Part shown: one piece after another, positions 36,841-47,432 of the stretch | Numbering within the stretch: position 1 is the first letter of the stretch | Layout: every line of letters starts with the position of its first letter | Assembly: GCA_036925085.1 (NCBI GenBank) | Contig: JAUPFP010000021.1 | Location: 3,002,027 to 3,066,026 of the forward strand | Direction of reading: 5' to 3' | Source: Brachycybe producta | Taxonomy: Eukaryota; Arthropoda; Diplopoda; Playtdesmida; Andrognathidae | DNA length: 64,000 nt | Position numbers and translations under genes: made by a program | Notes under the pieces: generated by a model | Databases searched by the model: none | Told to the model about the DNA's origin: nothing | The model's input: the letters and a program-made list of their open reading frames with translations, nothing else

Positions 36841-37301
36841 CAAATAGGGATTTTAAATGTCGCGGGTTAGGATTTCACCGATTATAGTGACGTCATAAAA
36901 AGAAATCTGACAACACTCTTGGCGGTAATTCGTGACTAAAGATAAATAAAGTAGCGTTTAGGGATTTCTCGGACTCTATAAATGTCTGCTACCATTGTTG
37001 GCGCTATTTTCCATCATCTGGCCCATTGGCAGCCATCTTGAAATTATGCAGCGAGTGAAATATTTTGTTTTTTTACAATTTTCTAGTCAGTTTTCAACCG
37101 ATTGCCGTACAAATTCTTTTGATTTACGTACAAAAGGATGACAATAATAGTAAAACATATCTTAGAAGTGTAGAGACATCAGTAACTTACTGTTTCGACG
37201 GGTTTTTTTATAAGTTACAGGTTCATTTTTGTCTTCCCGCTTATCCTCCATCATCAACTTCACATTTGAATTTCGTTATCGTTGAAAAAAACCAGTTCCA
37301 T

Positions 37302-38390
37302 ATGGATATCCTCGTTGCTCAAACCCTTTGTTTATGCGGCCTTTTCTTAAGTATGGTCGGTTTCACTCTATTACCCATGAAGATAATTCCAAATGATGAT
37401 GGTGACGGCGTCAGTTCGAGATCGTCATCATCCAATAACTTCCTCTCTTCAAAATACGAGACATTCGTTAGTTTAGCCAACTGTTTATCAGCCGGTGTCT
37501 TCCTGGCAACATTTTTCATTGGTTTACTTCCAGAAGTTAGAGAACAGATGACTGGAATTCTAGAGGAAGCTGGACTGACCACAACGTTGCCACCGACTGA
37601 ACTTACGGTGGTTCTCGGTTTCTTTTTAGCGATGTTCGTCGAACAGATCGCTCTGAGTGTCAAAAGTGGATCTCACGGTCATTCTCATCATAGCGGTGCT
37701 CATAATTCAATCAGAAGTTGCGAGGAAGACGACGAGGAGAACGATATTACGGTAGAATCGTTAGGAACGACCGTTACAGTAACTCCCGTTTCAGATTGGC
37801 CGTCGTCCACGGATCCATCTTTAGTTCAGAAACCGTTGGAAAGGAGTGCAACGACGAATAATCATCACGGACACAGTCACGATGTCGAAGCACTTTTGGA
37901 TCCGAGCGCTTCTGGTGGTGTTCGTTTCGGAATTCTTCTCCTATCGCTCGGTGTCCATTCGTTATTCGAAGGAATGGCTCTCGGACTTCAGGAAGAAATC
38001 CACACACTCATTAATCTGTTTGTCGGCGTTTGGATTCACGAGTGTCTCATTGCTTTTGCTTTAGGTTTTAGTATGATACGTGTACGGTTGACGACGTGTC
38101 GTTTCATACAGATCGCAGTTCTGTTCTCGTCTCTCATTCCTGCAGGACAAATTCTTGGAATTGTTATCGGTGTTAGTCGGTCCTATACGAGTCGTGTTTT
38201 AAACACTTTCCTTCAGGCCATCGCAGCTGGAACTTTCATTCAGGTTACTTTTTTGGACATCATTCCAGAAGGACTCGGAACGAACGGTGGCGGCAACGAT
38301 AATAAATTATTAAAAGTGTTTCTTATCTTTCTAGGATTTCTTTCTATCGTTATCGTTACTTTCTTTGTACAGATGCAACATGCTCACTGA
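37302..38390 (+). CDS. ZIP zinc transporter, SLC39A1/2/3 group
   Basis: Moves Zn2+ (and related metals) into the cytosol across the plasma membrane. With the ATG at 37302 the protein is 362 residues, about normal for ZIP1-3. Membrane segments: TM1 5-28, TM2 52-77, TM3 101-120, TM4 206-229, TM5 235-258, TM6 267-291, TM7 300-321, TM8 337-358. A histidine-rich loop between TM3 and TM4 holds HGHSHH (125-130) and HHGHSH (188-193). The family signature HSLFEG is at 219-224 in TM4, with the metal-binding HE pair at 246-247 in TM5. The frame stays open to 37065, but the earlier ATG gives an unlikely 79-residue extension; a 5' UTR intron ending at 37219 is possible. The coding part is intronless, unlike the neighbours. 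Confidence 0.93.
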   Translation: MDILVAQTLCLCGLFLSMVGFTLLPMKIIPNDDGDGVSSRSSSSNNFLSSKYETFVSLANCLSAGVFLATFFIGLLPEVREQMTGILEEAGLTTTLPPTELTVVLGFFLAMFVEQIALSVKSGSHGHSHHSGAHNSIRSCEEDDEENDITVESLGTTVTVTPVSDWPSSTDPSLVQKPLERSATTNNHHGHSHDVEALLDPSASGGVRFGILLLSLGVHSLFEGMALGLQEEIHTLINLFVGVWIHECLIAFALGFSMIRVRLTTCRFIQIAVLFSSLIPAGQILGIVIGVSRSYTSRVLNTFLQAIAAGTFIQVTFLDIIPEGLGTNGGGNDNKLLKVFLIFLGFLSIVIVTFFVQMQHAH

Positions 38391-38504
38391 AAAAAGGAAA
38401 CGTGGAACTTGTTGTTCGTGGTCGGCATTTTTGTTTTTCAAGTTTTGATTTTATTTTCAATTTATTTATTCGTTGTTTTTATTATGGAAAAATAATTTGT
38501 GAGG

Positions 38505-39070
38505 GTTGGAGGTGTAGGCTAGCTACATTAAGAGTACTAATTGTGACAGCACTTTGCGTCGGAGACAAAATTAACAATCTCCACCTCTTAATTAATTAAA
38601 CAAATGGCTACTCGGTTACCCATTTCAAGCGATTTAATCTCGAACGATTCCATCTCAAACGACAACGAGGGTTGGATATAGAGGCTGGCTGTTAAGACAT
38701 TAACATTAAAGTACAAAATGTGCCGGCACTTTCTTAGGAGACTAAATTAAGATCTTCCATTGCTAGCATACTTTAAAGTTTAAACCATAGCCTCCTATAT
38801 TATAGAAGGCTATGTTTAAACACAGTAGCTAGACGCATTGCTAGCCTCAACCGCCAACCCTCACTTGAATTGGAATCGTTAAAGATGTAAGCGTTTGCGA
38901 TGGAACACACCAATTAGCTACTTCTAGCCCACAAGTGTGTCTGAAATTGTCTTTTTCCTCCCTTATAAAGTGGAAGGAACTGGTGAAGGCTGATCATGCC
39001 GACACTTCAATCTAGAGGTACCAAGCAGCATTGCTAGCCTCAACCAATCCTCGTTGTCGTTTCATATGGA
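38505..39070. repeat. Nested inverted repeat downstream of the ZIP gene
   Basis: AACGACAACGAGGGTTGGAT near 38656 pairs with ATCCTCGTTGTCGTTT near 39050. An inner pair, GAGGGTTGGAGGTGTAGG at 38503 and GCCAACCCTC at 38852, also carries GCTAGC blocks. A hairpin at 38785-38825 (GTTTAAACCATAGCC / GGCTATGTTTAAAC) sits in the middle. Foldback element or several superimposed ones; it probably overlaps the ZIP 3' UTR. Confidence 0.55.
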
Positions 39071-39399
39071 ACGCACTAGTTTGAAAGCGAAACCAACTTA
39101 TTTAAGATGTTTTTAATCACTTGTTTTGCTTTACTGCATTTTTTTTTGGTGATTCAAGAGAAACTTATTTACCTGTGACCTGGACATTGATTGAACCAAG
39201 GAGTTTTAAATCTCATTGGTTGAACATATTAATTACAGGTTCTATTGTTTTTTTTTAATTGATTTATTATTGGTTGAAACCAGGGGGCGCTCCATGGGTG
39301 GCTGTGATTTTTAATGTGAATTTTTCCATTTGCTTTACTAGATTTCAGAATATGAAATTTAATTCTAGTAAATTTAATGAGATAATAAGATCTTTTATA

Positions 39400-39765
39400 A
39401 ACGTCTGTTTTTGGAACTCTTGATTATTCTACCATTTCAGAAACGAGATTAAGGAGAAATTGAATGTTTTTTTTTATAAACTAGAACTGGTAGCTGCATT
39501 ATTTAATAGTATTTTTGTTATCTTTCAAAATAAACTTTATGGACAAAAATTAAAAAAAAGTGTCTGCTTGCAGTTACATGTAGTTATTTTCAAACTAACA
39601 TAAGCTTATTTAAAAGATATCAAAACGAAAATAAACCTTAAGTGATTGAGTTACCCTTCTAGTTTCTAAAACACTTTCAAAGTTTTTCTTAATTTTGCTT
39701 TTCAACGGCATAATATAACCATACTTTGAGTGACGTTTACACTTTAAAACAGGTTTAAATGAATC
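39400..39765 (+). repeat. Family-A element, ZIP-TM2D1 intergenic
   Basis: Arms ATAAACTAGAACTGGTAGC and CCCTTCTAGTTTCTAAAACAC; right end GACGTTTACACTTTAAAAC. Close to full length. Confidence 0.7.
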
Positions 39766-40402
39766 AATGCATAATATTTTATAACTTCAACAAAAGCCAT
39801 TTTTGTTGAAAGTTATAAATTTAAAATTACAAAATGTAGAAATCTCATTTAAAAAAAAAATCGATTTAAATGTTTAAATTGTTCTTTAAAAAAGTCACCC
39901 ATTCCGGTTAAAATATGAAGTGTTTATTACCAATCAATATCTGAATTTGTTGAAAACCCTTTATCGATTTTGTTTTCTTTATTTATTATCACATTTAAGT
40001 TTAGTTTTCGTAATTGAGTAAGTAAAGAGACGAACTCAAAAACTTAAGTTATGACTGTACAAATCAAAGGCATCGCATTTGTTCATAAATAAAATGCTGA
40101 TAGCCAAATATGTTGCCGTTCTTGATCCATTGTTTACGTTTTTTACATTTTTAGATTCACATAAACTAAAGTTTGAGGAGGAAACTTGTCTTGAAGCTAC
40201 GGTTTCGTGTCAACGTAGAGTTAAAAAATTTATTCATCTATCAGACATAACAAAATCGTCTTATCGGAACATAATAAAGGTGATTTAAGATTTCAGAAAC
40301 GACATAAGTTGTTAATTTTCAGAAATTATGTTCAATTATTCCTTATTCGCCCAATTTTAATGACAAAAAAAATAATCTATTAAAATGAAGGACGAAATTA
40401 AG

Positions 40403-40408
40403 TTTATT
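40403..40408 (-). terminator. Polyadenylation signal of TM2D1
   Basis: AATAAA on the minus strand about 71 bp after the TM2D1 stop codon, the first canonical hexamer downstream. Confidence 0.5.
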
Positions 40409-40478
40409 ACAATTTACAACAAATATCTTGGAATCATTTGTTAAAAACAACGTTTAGAGATGACGACAGTTAATTCGA

Positions 40479-41383
40479 TCACCAGTCTTCTCTCGGAACT
40501 TTGTAAGTCTCGTTGTCCGTTCTCAGAACAGTTATACCTTGTCCAAAATAATTTATTATGTAATTAGAACCATCTGCCGGTCCAACCACCTGTAAAGATT
40601 TTGAAATTGAATCGAATGAAAGGAGAGGATGAGCCAATAACTCGAACCTGAGTTGCAATGAGAATGATGTCGACCAACTGCCCAAGAAAGAGGAATCCAA
40701 GGGTACAAAGCTTCACGAGTCCTATATATAACGTATGATTAATTGTAAGAAAAACGTTTATAGACGAAAGGATAATTGAGTCGAGTTACCGATTGCAGGA
40801 TATCCCAAGTAGAAGCGGTCCACTCCAAAAGTACCAAGAAAAATGGACAATAACAAGGCAACTTCGAAAGATTTCCCATTCCTACAAACAAGAGACAAAG
40901 TGAGTCAATCATTTGCTTCTAAGTTAGTTAGAAAGTTCACTTTGGTACGTGTATTTGCACGGAGCATCTCGATAGAACGTGTTAGTGTTCGATTCTTTGC
41001 AAACCAAACCCTCGGCCAATGTACACAGAACTAAAAAGAAAAACAAAAATCAACATCAATCAATCTGCAGCCATTATGTCAGAGATACCTGGTGCTTTGT
41101 TCTGTTTTGTGCACCCCTTTGGTTGTTGTGTTTGAGGGTCGATTTCCGGCTGAGGACATCGATATCTTTGATTTTTATATTGTTATGGATCAATACTGAA
41201 GTTCGTATCACACTCATATAGTTTCATTAAAGGATACTGTCCAATACGTAGATGCAAACAATCAACAGTAAAATTGTTGGTTGTGTTTTCTGTGACACTA
41301 GTAACGTTTTCAGTTCCTTGAACACTCAAATATAACGAAAACAACGTCGTAGTACATAGAAAACATACCTTTTCGAAAAACAT
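40479..41383 (-). CDS. TM2D1: TM2 domain-containing protein 1
   Basis: Conserved two-pass membrane protein; human TM2D1 binds amyloid-beta and the fly TM2D family affects Notch signalling. Six exons on the minus strand join in frame: 41383-41238, 41165-41089, 41030-40949, 40881-40790, 40721-40648 and 40589-40479, giving 193 residues (human about 207). A signal peptide is followed by a cysteine-rich ectodomain (CLHLRIGQYRCPQPEIDP, GCTKQN, LCTLAEGLVCKES) and the TM2 domain. The TM2 domain has a helix ending FLGTFGVDRFYLGYPAIG with the family DRF motif, then VKLCTLGFLFLGQLVDIILI. The tail VVGPADGSNYIINYFG is typical of TM2D1. The exon 1 donor was chosen as CA|GTATCC because it restores the GQYRCPQPE reading. 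An open frame runs past it but breaks the match. Confidence 0.92.
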
Positions 41384-41513
41384 TGTATGTTTTCAAATGA
41401 AATCAACCGTTTCTAATCGAAACCCCTATTTAATTTAATTCATTTCTGCCATTTTTCGTTCATTTTTGTCCGAATTTGTCATGAATTGCATTGCAAGTGT
41501 TTTACTACCATAG

Positions 41514-41526
41514 AAGCCGCCATCTT
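41514..41526 (-). promoter_or_regulatory. YY1-like element upstream of TM2D1
   Basis: On the minus strand it reads AAGATGGCGGCTT, a strong match to the YY1/AAGATGGCGGC core-promoter element. It lies about 130 bp before the TM2D1 start codon, a usual place in housekeeping genes. Confidence 0.5.
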
Positions 41527-41599
41527 GAAATTTCAACCATGTTACCAGATTCGTTTTTTTATATTACAATATTTATTAAATTGCAAACGATCAGTTTAT

Positions 41600-42935
41600 T
41601 CAAAATTTTCAGACATAATAATAATTTAAAATAAATTCAAACGTTATTTAGTGTTAAAAATCTGTTTAATTTATATTTAATTAGAATAATCTAATTTCAA
41701 TTTAGATATATAGAGGCAGATCAACTATTAGCTCTGCCAACGTTGAGAGTCGCTAATAGATGGCGGCATGTCCGCTTCAATCTTAATTTTTCAGTTTTAC
41801 AGCGATTTAAAGAACAAAAATAATGCAGGACCTTATAACAAGATTTAAATAGAAAAATGAATAAAGTTCTCTCAACGTTCTTTAATAAAAAAATTTAAAA
41901 AAAAAGAGCTACTCAAATAATTCTTATTCAACTATGACGTTTTTTTGTAACATGGAGTTGAGCTATCTCTATATATCTATAATGAGTTGTATGGATCTGG
42001 CAACACTGTTTATCACAATTTGCAATAGTAACCGACATATTAAGTAAATCTCGTACAGGTATGACAAGCTGTTTTGCTTTTTGTCTACGTTTCTACTCAA
42101 TTTCCAGACTTCAAATTCTATTTTAGTTATTCAGTAAACTGCGTATGAAAAATAAAACGGCTTGCCATAAATACGCTGTTCTGTGAATCTTACTGAATCT
42201 CGTTCATGATTTTTTTTCTATATCGTCCCAATTTGACTGTTTGCTAACGCCAACGCCCTCTATCGGTTGACGGCCTTGGGAGAAAGGAAGAAAGAATGAA
42301 AGAAACATCCGTGGAATGTGTTTTCTTGTATTATTTCTTATGAAGTTTCTATGAAATTTTCGCGATGTTTTATTGTTGTTTTCATCATTTTTTAGTCGGG
42401 TTTTACTTTTAATATTTGTTAAACAGGAAGCGGTAACCGATGCCTTCAGAGTGCATTTACCTCTTAAAAAAGGGTGAGAATAGAGGGAGAGAAAGAAAAA
42501 AAAAAAACAATCGACGAAATCTGAAATGACCATGAAGAATATTAGAAAATTTCTCTCCCCCCCCCCCTTTTTGTTCCCTTCCCTTCCTCCCCTCAAATCC
42601 TCTCCGCTCCTCCAGAAAAACCCCTTTTTCTTCTTTCTTTCCAATGTACTTCCCCCCCCCCCCCTCTTTTTTTTTTTTTTGGTAAAAACTGCTTCTTTAA
42701 TCAATTGTTGTTAGACGATATTATTATTCAAGTCTCCGTCCTTCCTTCCTTCCTGTTATATCACCAAACATTCTCATGTAGATATTTTTATTATTTGTTG
42801 ATCTTATCGGATCGCGAAATTACTCAAGTTTCCTACCGTAGTTTTCAATATTTTTCGTTGAGAAATCGACGTTTTAAGACCTTGATGTCTTAAATTGTAT
42901 CATTTTTTTGAGCTCTTAGCGAGTTTTCAAAAGAA
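41600..42935. other. Intergenic, low-complexity C- and T-rich tracts
   Basis: No gene supported. 42553-42690 is strongly pyrimidine-biased on the plus strand, with runs of C at 42557-42567 and 42653-42664. The opposing ORF (42204-42704, minus) is the translation of this bias. 41725-41790 contains AGATGGCGGC and resembles the centre of the family-C elements. Confidence 0.5.
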
Positions 42936-42937
42936 AA

Positions 42938-43050
42938 AGTATGTTGTTACCCGCCAAAGTGAAAAGTCAGTCATTCTGCACAATTACTAGACAATGTGGT
43001 GAAAAAAAAAATTCGTTGGTAAAAAACAAATCTCTGCACAAGTTGCTAGC
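42938..43050 (+). repeat. Left inverted copy flanking the transposase block
   Basis: Contains GCCAAAGTGAAAAGTCAGTC, ATTCTGCACAATTACTAGAC and TTGCTAGCGTTTTTTGAC. The same sequence, diverged and inverted, is at 47285-47432. Confidence 0.65.
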
Positions 43051-43194
43051 GTTTTTTGACAACTTACAGAATGCAGAAAAAAAACAAAAAAAAAACGTGC
43101 AGAAATGCAGAAAAAAATCGTGCAGAATCTTTAAATCTCTTTTGAAATCTTTACATGTATAACTACTAAAGATTGTTTGTTCTAGACATTCTGC

Positions 43195-43305
43195 AAAATT
43201 GCCTAAAACGCTAGGAATTATGTAGAATGCAATGATGATTCAGTTAACGATGCAAAATTCAGGAATGTTGTCTTATCGTTAAGTAAGGTATTACTGTAGT
43301 ATCTT
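43195..43305 (-). repeat. Tigger-type terminal sequence fragment
   Basis: On the minus strand it reads CAGTAATACCTTACTTAACG, then ATAAGACAACATTCC, then GCATCGTTAACTG. This is the layout of pogo/Tigger ends (CAGT start, TTAACG core). It lies upstream of the transposase ORF but no matching partner in the right place was found. Confidence 0.45.
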
Positions 43306-43329
43306 TGCCAAAACCTTTTTCATAAATAT

Positions 43330-43668
43330 ATGAAGATGGTTTATGAACAGCTGATTTTCTTTTTCTCTTAATTATTCTGTCTTTCAGGAGCAAAATTTAT
43401 GTTTTTAGAAACTAGAAGGGTTGCTGAATTACTTAATGGTGTTTTTCATGTTGATATTTTTCAAAATAAACATTGTTAAAAGATTGCATAAAAAGCTTAT
43501 TTTGAAAGAAATCAATATGAAAAATACCCTTTAGTGATTGGGTTACCTTTCTAGTTTCTAAAAAATACACGTTTCGTCTCATTTTTTTCATCTGATGAAG
43601 GAGAAGAATAATCAAGAGTTCGAGATAGGCGTTTTACACTTTTAAAACCACCTTAAGGTACCCTTTCA
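43330..43668 (+). repeat. Family-A element near the transposase
   Basis: One of the most complete copies. Left end GAAGATGGTTTATGAACAGC; arms TTTTTAGAAACTAGAAGGG and CCTTTCTAGTTTCTAAAAA; right end CGTTTTACACTTTTAAAACC then ACCTTAAG. Confidence 0.8.
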
Positions 43669-43913
43669 TGATGAGGAATCAGGATTTATTGAACCGGATT
43701 GACAGGTCAAATCCATCATCTGTCTGTGAATAAAGAGGCTCCAGTGATCAGATTCTTCTTTCAGATTTGCTAATCCGTAATCGATCGACTTAAAATGTAT
43801 GTCTGATCAGCAGTTCCTCGATCCGATTTATGTTTGTCTGCTGTCAACAAGGTGTTAATCTGAAAGATGACATAAAACGGGGCTGACAATTCCGTCAGAA
43901 TATGATCCGTTTG

Positions 43914-44800
43914 TTAAGAGCCTAGATACATCGTTTAGTTCAAAATTTCTCCGAATGTAGGCGCTGCGATCGTTGTTGATTGAAAAACGGTTTTTTAACG
44001 TTTTTTCTCCCGGTTCGAAGTCACATAATAATTAATAGAAAAATAATTTCGCGTGCTAAGCTTATAAAAAGAAAACATTGGGAAGCCAATAGATTAATGC
44101 ACGTGCTAATTTTTGTGTGATTGTTCTAAGTCGTTTTAACGGGAGTTCTTCAAATGTTTGTGGGACGGTTTTTTGCTCCTATGGGACTTAACATGGAGTT
44201 AAAAAAACGTAAGATTTTAAATGTTATTTAAAAATAGAAAGCCCTTTTAAAATTTAGAAAAAGGAATAATCCTGAGGGCAATAAACACGTGTAAGTACGT
44301 TCTAATTTTTCTGATTGCTCTAAATCATTTTTAATCAGAGTTCTCTTAACTTTTGTTGGACAGTGTTTTAGTCCTATGGGACTTAACATGGAGTTTAAAA
44401 ACGTACGATTTTAAACGTTATTAAAAAATAGAAGAACCTTTTCAAAATTTATAAAAACGAAACATCGTGAAGCCAATACATGAAAGTATGTGCTACTTAT
44501 TTTGTTATTGTTCTAAATCAGTTTTAACGAGAGTTTTTCAAATGTTTGTGGGACGGTTTTTGATCCTATGGGATTTAACATGGGGTTGAAAAAACGAACG
44601 ACTTTGAACCTTGTTTAAAAATAGAAGGACCTTTTCAAAAATTACATAAATCGAGCACGTGAAGAACAATACTTTTTATTGCATTTTGCGCTTTACTGTA
44701 TTTTAATTGAGCGATTGTGAGGCGATTTCTTGCAGTTTTAGTAACACAAGATGGACGTGGATCTAGGCTCTTAATGGTTAAAAAAAAGGACACAAAGAGG
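43914..44800 (-). repeat. ~860-bp interspersed repeat, copy 2 (inverted)
   Basis: Reverse complement of 1250-2112, with the same three internal ~180-bp units. Both ends carry AAGAGCCTAGAT followed by CAYCG-like sequence in opposite orientation (43917 and 44777), so this copy probably shows the true terminal inverted repeats of a non-autonomous DNA transposon. Confidence 0.75.
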
Positions 44801-45051
44801 TCAGATCTGCGAATCCGATCTGATCGTGAAAGGGTAACTTGAAATATCAAGTCGACAATTTATACTTTTAATCATTTTCTGCATATATTGTTTTCTACAT
44901 ATAATAGGTATTCTTTGCGTAAATGTTTGCGGTAGTATGCAAGCAATTACTGTCGTAATGGTGTTTCACATTTAATCTATATTGTGGATTTTGAGATCGT
45001 TCATCTTAATTATCACGATTATTAACAATATTTTAAAAAAAAAAAAAAGAA

Positions 45052-46614
45052 ATGGAAAAGAAAGTGCGGAAACAAAACGCGTTACCGCTTAAACGGAAAA
45101 TCGAGTTGTTACAAGCGGTTGATGCGGGTGGCAGATCAAAAACGGTGATCAGCAAAGAGTTTGGCATACCGAATTCAACTTTGTCGACGATTTTAAAAAA
45201 TCGCGATAAACTGACCGAAATGTTCGAGCATAGTAAATACGAACCGGATAGAAAACGTTTCCGAGGAGCTAAACACGAGGATTTGGAGGCTGCATTGCTT
45301 ATGTGGTTTAAGCAGGCAAGATCTCAAAATGCTCAGATGTCCGGTCCTCTTTTGAAGGCAAAAGCGAACGCGTTTGCAGTCGAAATGGGAATCGAATTTT
45401 CATCGAATCCTGGTTGGTTGGAACGTTTCAAAAAAAGACACGGTATTGTTTTTAGTAATGTTTCCGGAGGCGCAGGAGGAGGAGGAGGAACAGGAGAATC
45501 ACATCAAGTATCCGAAGATATGACTGCAGTTTGGTTGAAATCTATTTTACCGAACTTACTACAAGATTACGACGCGAAAGACATTTTCAATGCCGTCGAA
45601 ACGGCAATCTACTATCGTTGTCTACCAGATAAAACTTTGTCGTTTAAGGGAGAACAATGTTGTGACGGAAAAAAGTCAAAAGAACGGATAACCGTAATGG
45701 TAGCTTGTAATTCAGACGGATCCGAAAAGTTACCGTTATTCGTAATCGGAAAAAGTTTAAATCCGCGATGTTTTAAAGACGTTAAGAAATTACCCGTCGA
45801 ATACACGGCTAATAAAGTGGCCTGGATGACGGAAAAATTATTTATTGATTGGTTGGTTGCTTTAGATAAACGATTTACGTGGCAGAATCGTAAAATCGCG
45901 ATGATTGTAGACAAATGTCCGGCTCATTCTGATGTTCACAATTTGACGGCAATTAAATTGATATTTTTACCACCAAATACAACGAAAATCTTAAAACCTT
46001 GCGATCAAGGAATAATACAGAATTTGAAATTTTTTTATCGTAAATTATTACTTCGTAAATATTTAGCTGCCGTCGAAGCTAAAGAAGAATTTGTTTTGAA
46101 CATCTTAGATGCTTTGCACATGTTACGAGCCGCATGGAGTTCGGTAACGTCGAAGACGATCGAAAGCTGTTTTCATCATGCGGGATTTTCAACATTATCT
46201 ACACCCGCCGAAGTTCCCGTTGTCGACATCGAAATGGAACCGACAATGGATGAAATGTTTGGTCGTGTCGCTTCATTGATGAATATTTCTGTTTCTTTAA
46301 ACGATTACGTTGCAGTTGACGATGACGTTAGTACGGCACCGATTTTATCGGATAGCGATATCGTGAATGTCGTACGACCGACGATCGGTCTCGGAGATGA
46401 TGATAGTGACGATGATCCTACATCTGATAAGAATAACGAAGAATTAACGATACCGAGTGCTTCAAATGTTCGTTTAATGTTAAAAAGTTTACGTCGTTAT
46501 TTAGATTGTAATTCTAATGGTGAAATGTATCAGACAATTGACGATTTAGAAGAATTTGTCGACAATAAACTTATAACGAATACTATGCTATCAAAAATTA
46601 CCGATTTTTTTTAA
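45052..46614 (+). CDS. Pogo/Tigger (Jerky-like) transposase, catalytic Asp lost
   Basis: A 520-residue intact ORF. Residues 8-52 form a psq-type helix-turn-helix (LPLKRKIELLQAVDAGGRSK..ISKEFGIPNSTLSTIL). 70-135 form the CENP-B/Tc5-type second DNA-binding domain (LLMWFKQARSQNAQMSGPLL, then PGWLERFKKRHGI). 160-390 form the DDE_1 nuclease. Catalytic positions read V182 (FNAVET; active Tiggers have DET), D287 (MIVDKCPAH) and D318 (LKPCDQGII). D2-D3 spacing of 31 fits pogo, but the first acidic residue is gone, so cutting activity is unlikely. The tail (390-520) is acidic. The absence of stops or frameshifts suggests a young copy, trans-dependent survival, or domestication. No terminal repeats directly flanking the ORF could be fixed. 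Confidence 0.9.
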   Translation: MEKKVRKQNALPLKRKIELLQAVDAGGRSKTVISKEFGIPNSTLSTILKNRDKLTEMFEHSKYEPDRKRFRGAKHEDLEAALLMWFKQARSQNAQMSGPLLKAKANAFAVEMGIEFSSNPGWLERFKKRHGIVFSNVSGGAGGGGGTGESHQVSEDMTAVWLKSILPNLLQDYDAKDIFNAVETAIYYRCLPDKTLSFKGEQCCDGKKSKERITVMVACNSDGSEKLPLFVIGKSLNPRCFKDVKKLPVEYTANKVAWMTEKLFIDWLVALDKRFTWQNRKIAMIVDKCPAHSDVHNLTAIKLIFLPPNTTKILKPCDQGIIQNLKFFYRKLLLRKYLAAVEAKEEFVLNILDALHMLRAAWSSVTSKTIESCFHHAGFSTLSTPAEVPVVDIEMEPTMDEMFGRVASLMNISVSLNDYVAVDDDVSTAPILSDSDIVNVVRPTIGLGDDDSDDDPTSDKNNEELTIPSASNVRLMLKSLRRYLDCNSNGEMYQTIDDLEEFVDNKLITNTMLSKITDFF

Positions 46615-46740
46615 AAAAATAAAAAAGTATAAAATGTACAATTTTAAATTAAATGAAAATTTTTTTCGAATATTAATATTTTTTTTTGTGTATTTCTTGC
46701 TGTTTTTCACTCATATAACGATTCGCTTAACACGAAATTC

Positions 46741-47080
46741 GTTTTAAGGTGGTTTTAAGGTTCTCTAACTCTTGAGTAATTCTGTCTTTAAGGTTGCAAA
46801 ATGAAGATAAACTTGAAAAAAAGTGTTTTAAAAACTGGAAGGGTAGCTCCATCATGTTGATATCTTTCAAAATAAGCTTTTTATATAAGTTTGAAAATGA
46901 TCCAAAAACGATTTTAAAATTTTTGTCTATAAAAAGTTTATTTTGAAAGATCTATATCAACATAAAAAATACTAAATTATGCGATTCAGCTACCTCTTCT
47001 AGTCTTTAACAAACTTTGAATTTTTTTTTTCTTAGTGTTGCTTTTCTAAGAAGCAGAATTATCAAGAGTTTCGAATATCA
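46741..47080 (+). repeat. Family-A element 3' of the transposase
   Basis: Begins TTAAGGTGGTTTTAAGGTTC directly after a Tigger-like TTAACACGAAATTCG motif. It resumes Tigger-like sequence (TTTCGTGTTAACGG) at 47118, so it appears to have landed inside an older Tigger terminus. Confidence 0.65.
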
Positions 47081-47284
47081 GCCGGGGGAAAAAAAATATT
47101 CGTGTTTCTTGCATTTCGTGTTAACGGAATTCTTTTAAGTTTATCTGCTCGCAATAATACTGCAACTCTCTCATCATACGACTCTGTTTCCGTTAACTTC
47201 TGCCTTACAACTTTGTCCGTACATAGTTGGTCAGAGCATTAAAACTTAACAAAAATGTAAGAAATCTTGTTGAAGTTTTTTTTA

Positions 47285-47432
47285 TTTTGTTTTGTGCACT
47301 TTGCCTAAAACGCTAGCAATTTGTGTAAAACATCATCATACTAAGCAAATTTGATGTTTCTGTTGTTTCACATTGTCTAGTGATTGTACAGAATGACTGA
47401 TTTTCCACTTTGGCTGTAGCATACTACATTTG
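47285..47432 (-). repeat. Right inverted copy flanking the transposase block
   Basis: Inverse of 42938-43050, with TTGCTAGCGTTTTAGGC, CAATCACTAGACAATGTG and GCCAAAGTGGAAAATCAGTC on the minus strand. Together the two copies bound about 4.5 kb containing the transposase. Confidence 0.65.

Noticed and set aside
42204-42704. 166-codon minus-strand ORF
   Set aside because: It spans C-rich and T-rich homopolymers; the peptide is lysine/glycine low-complexity and family-less.
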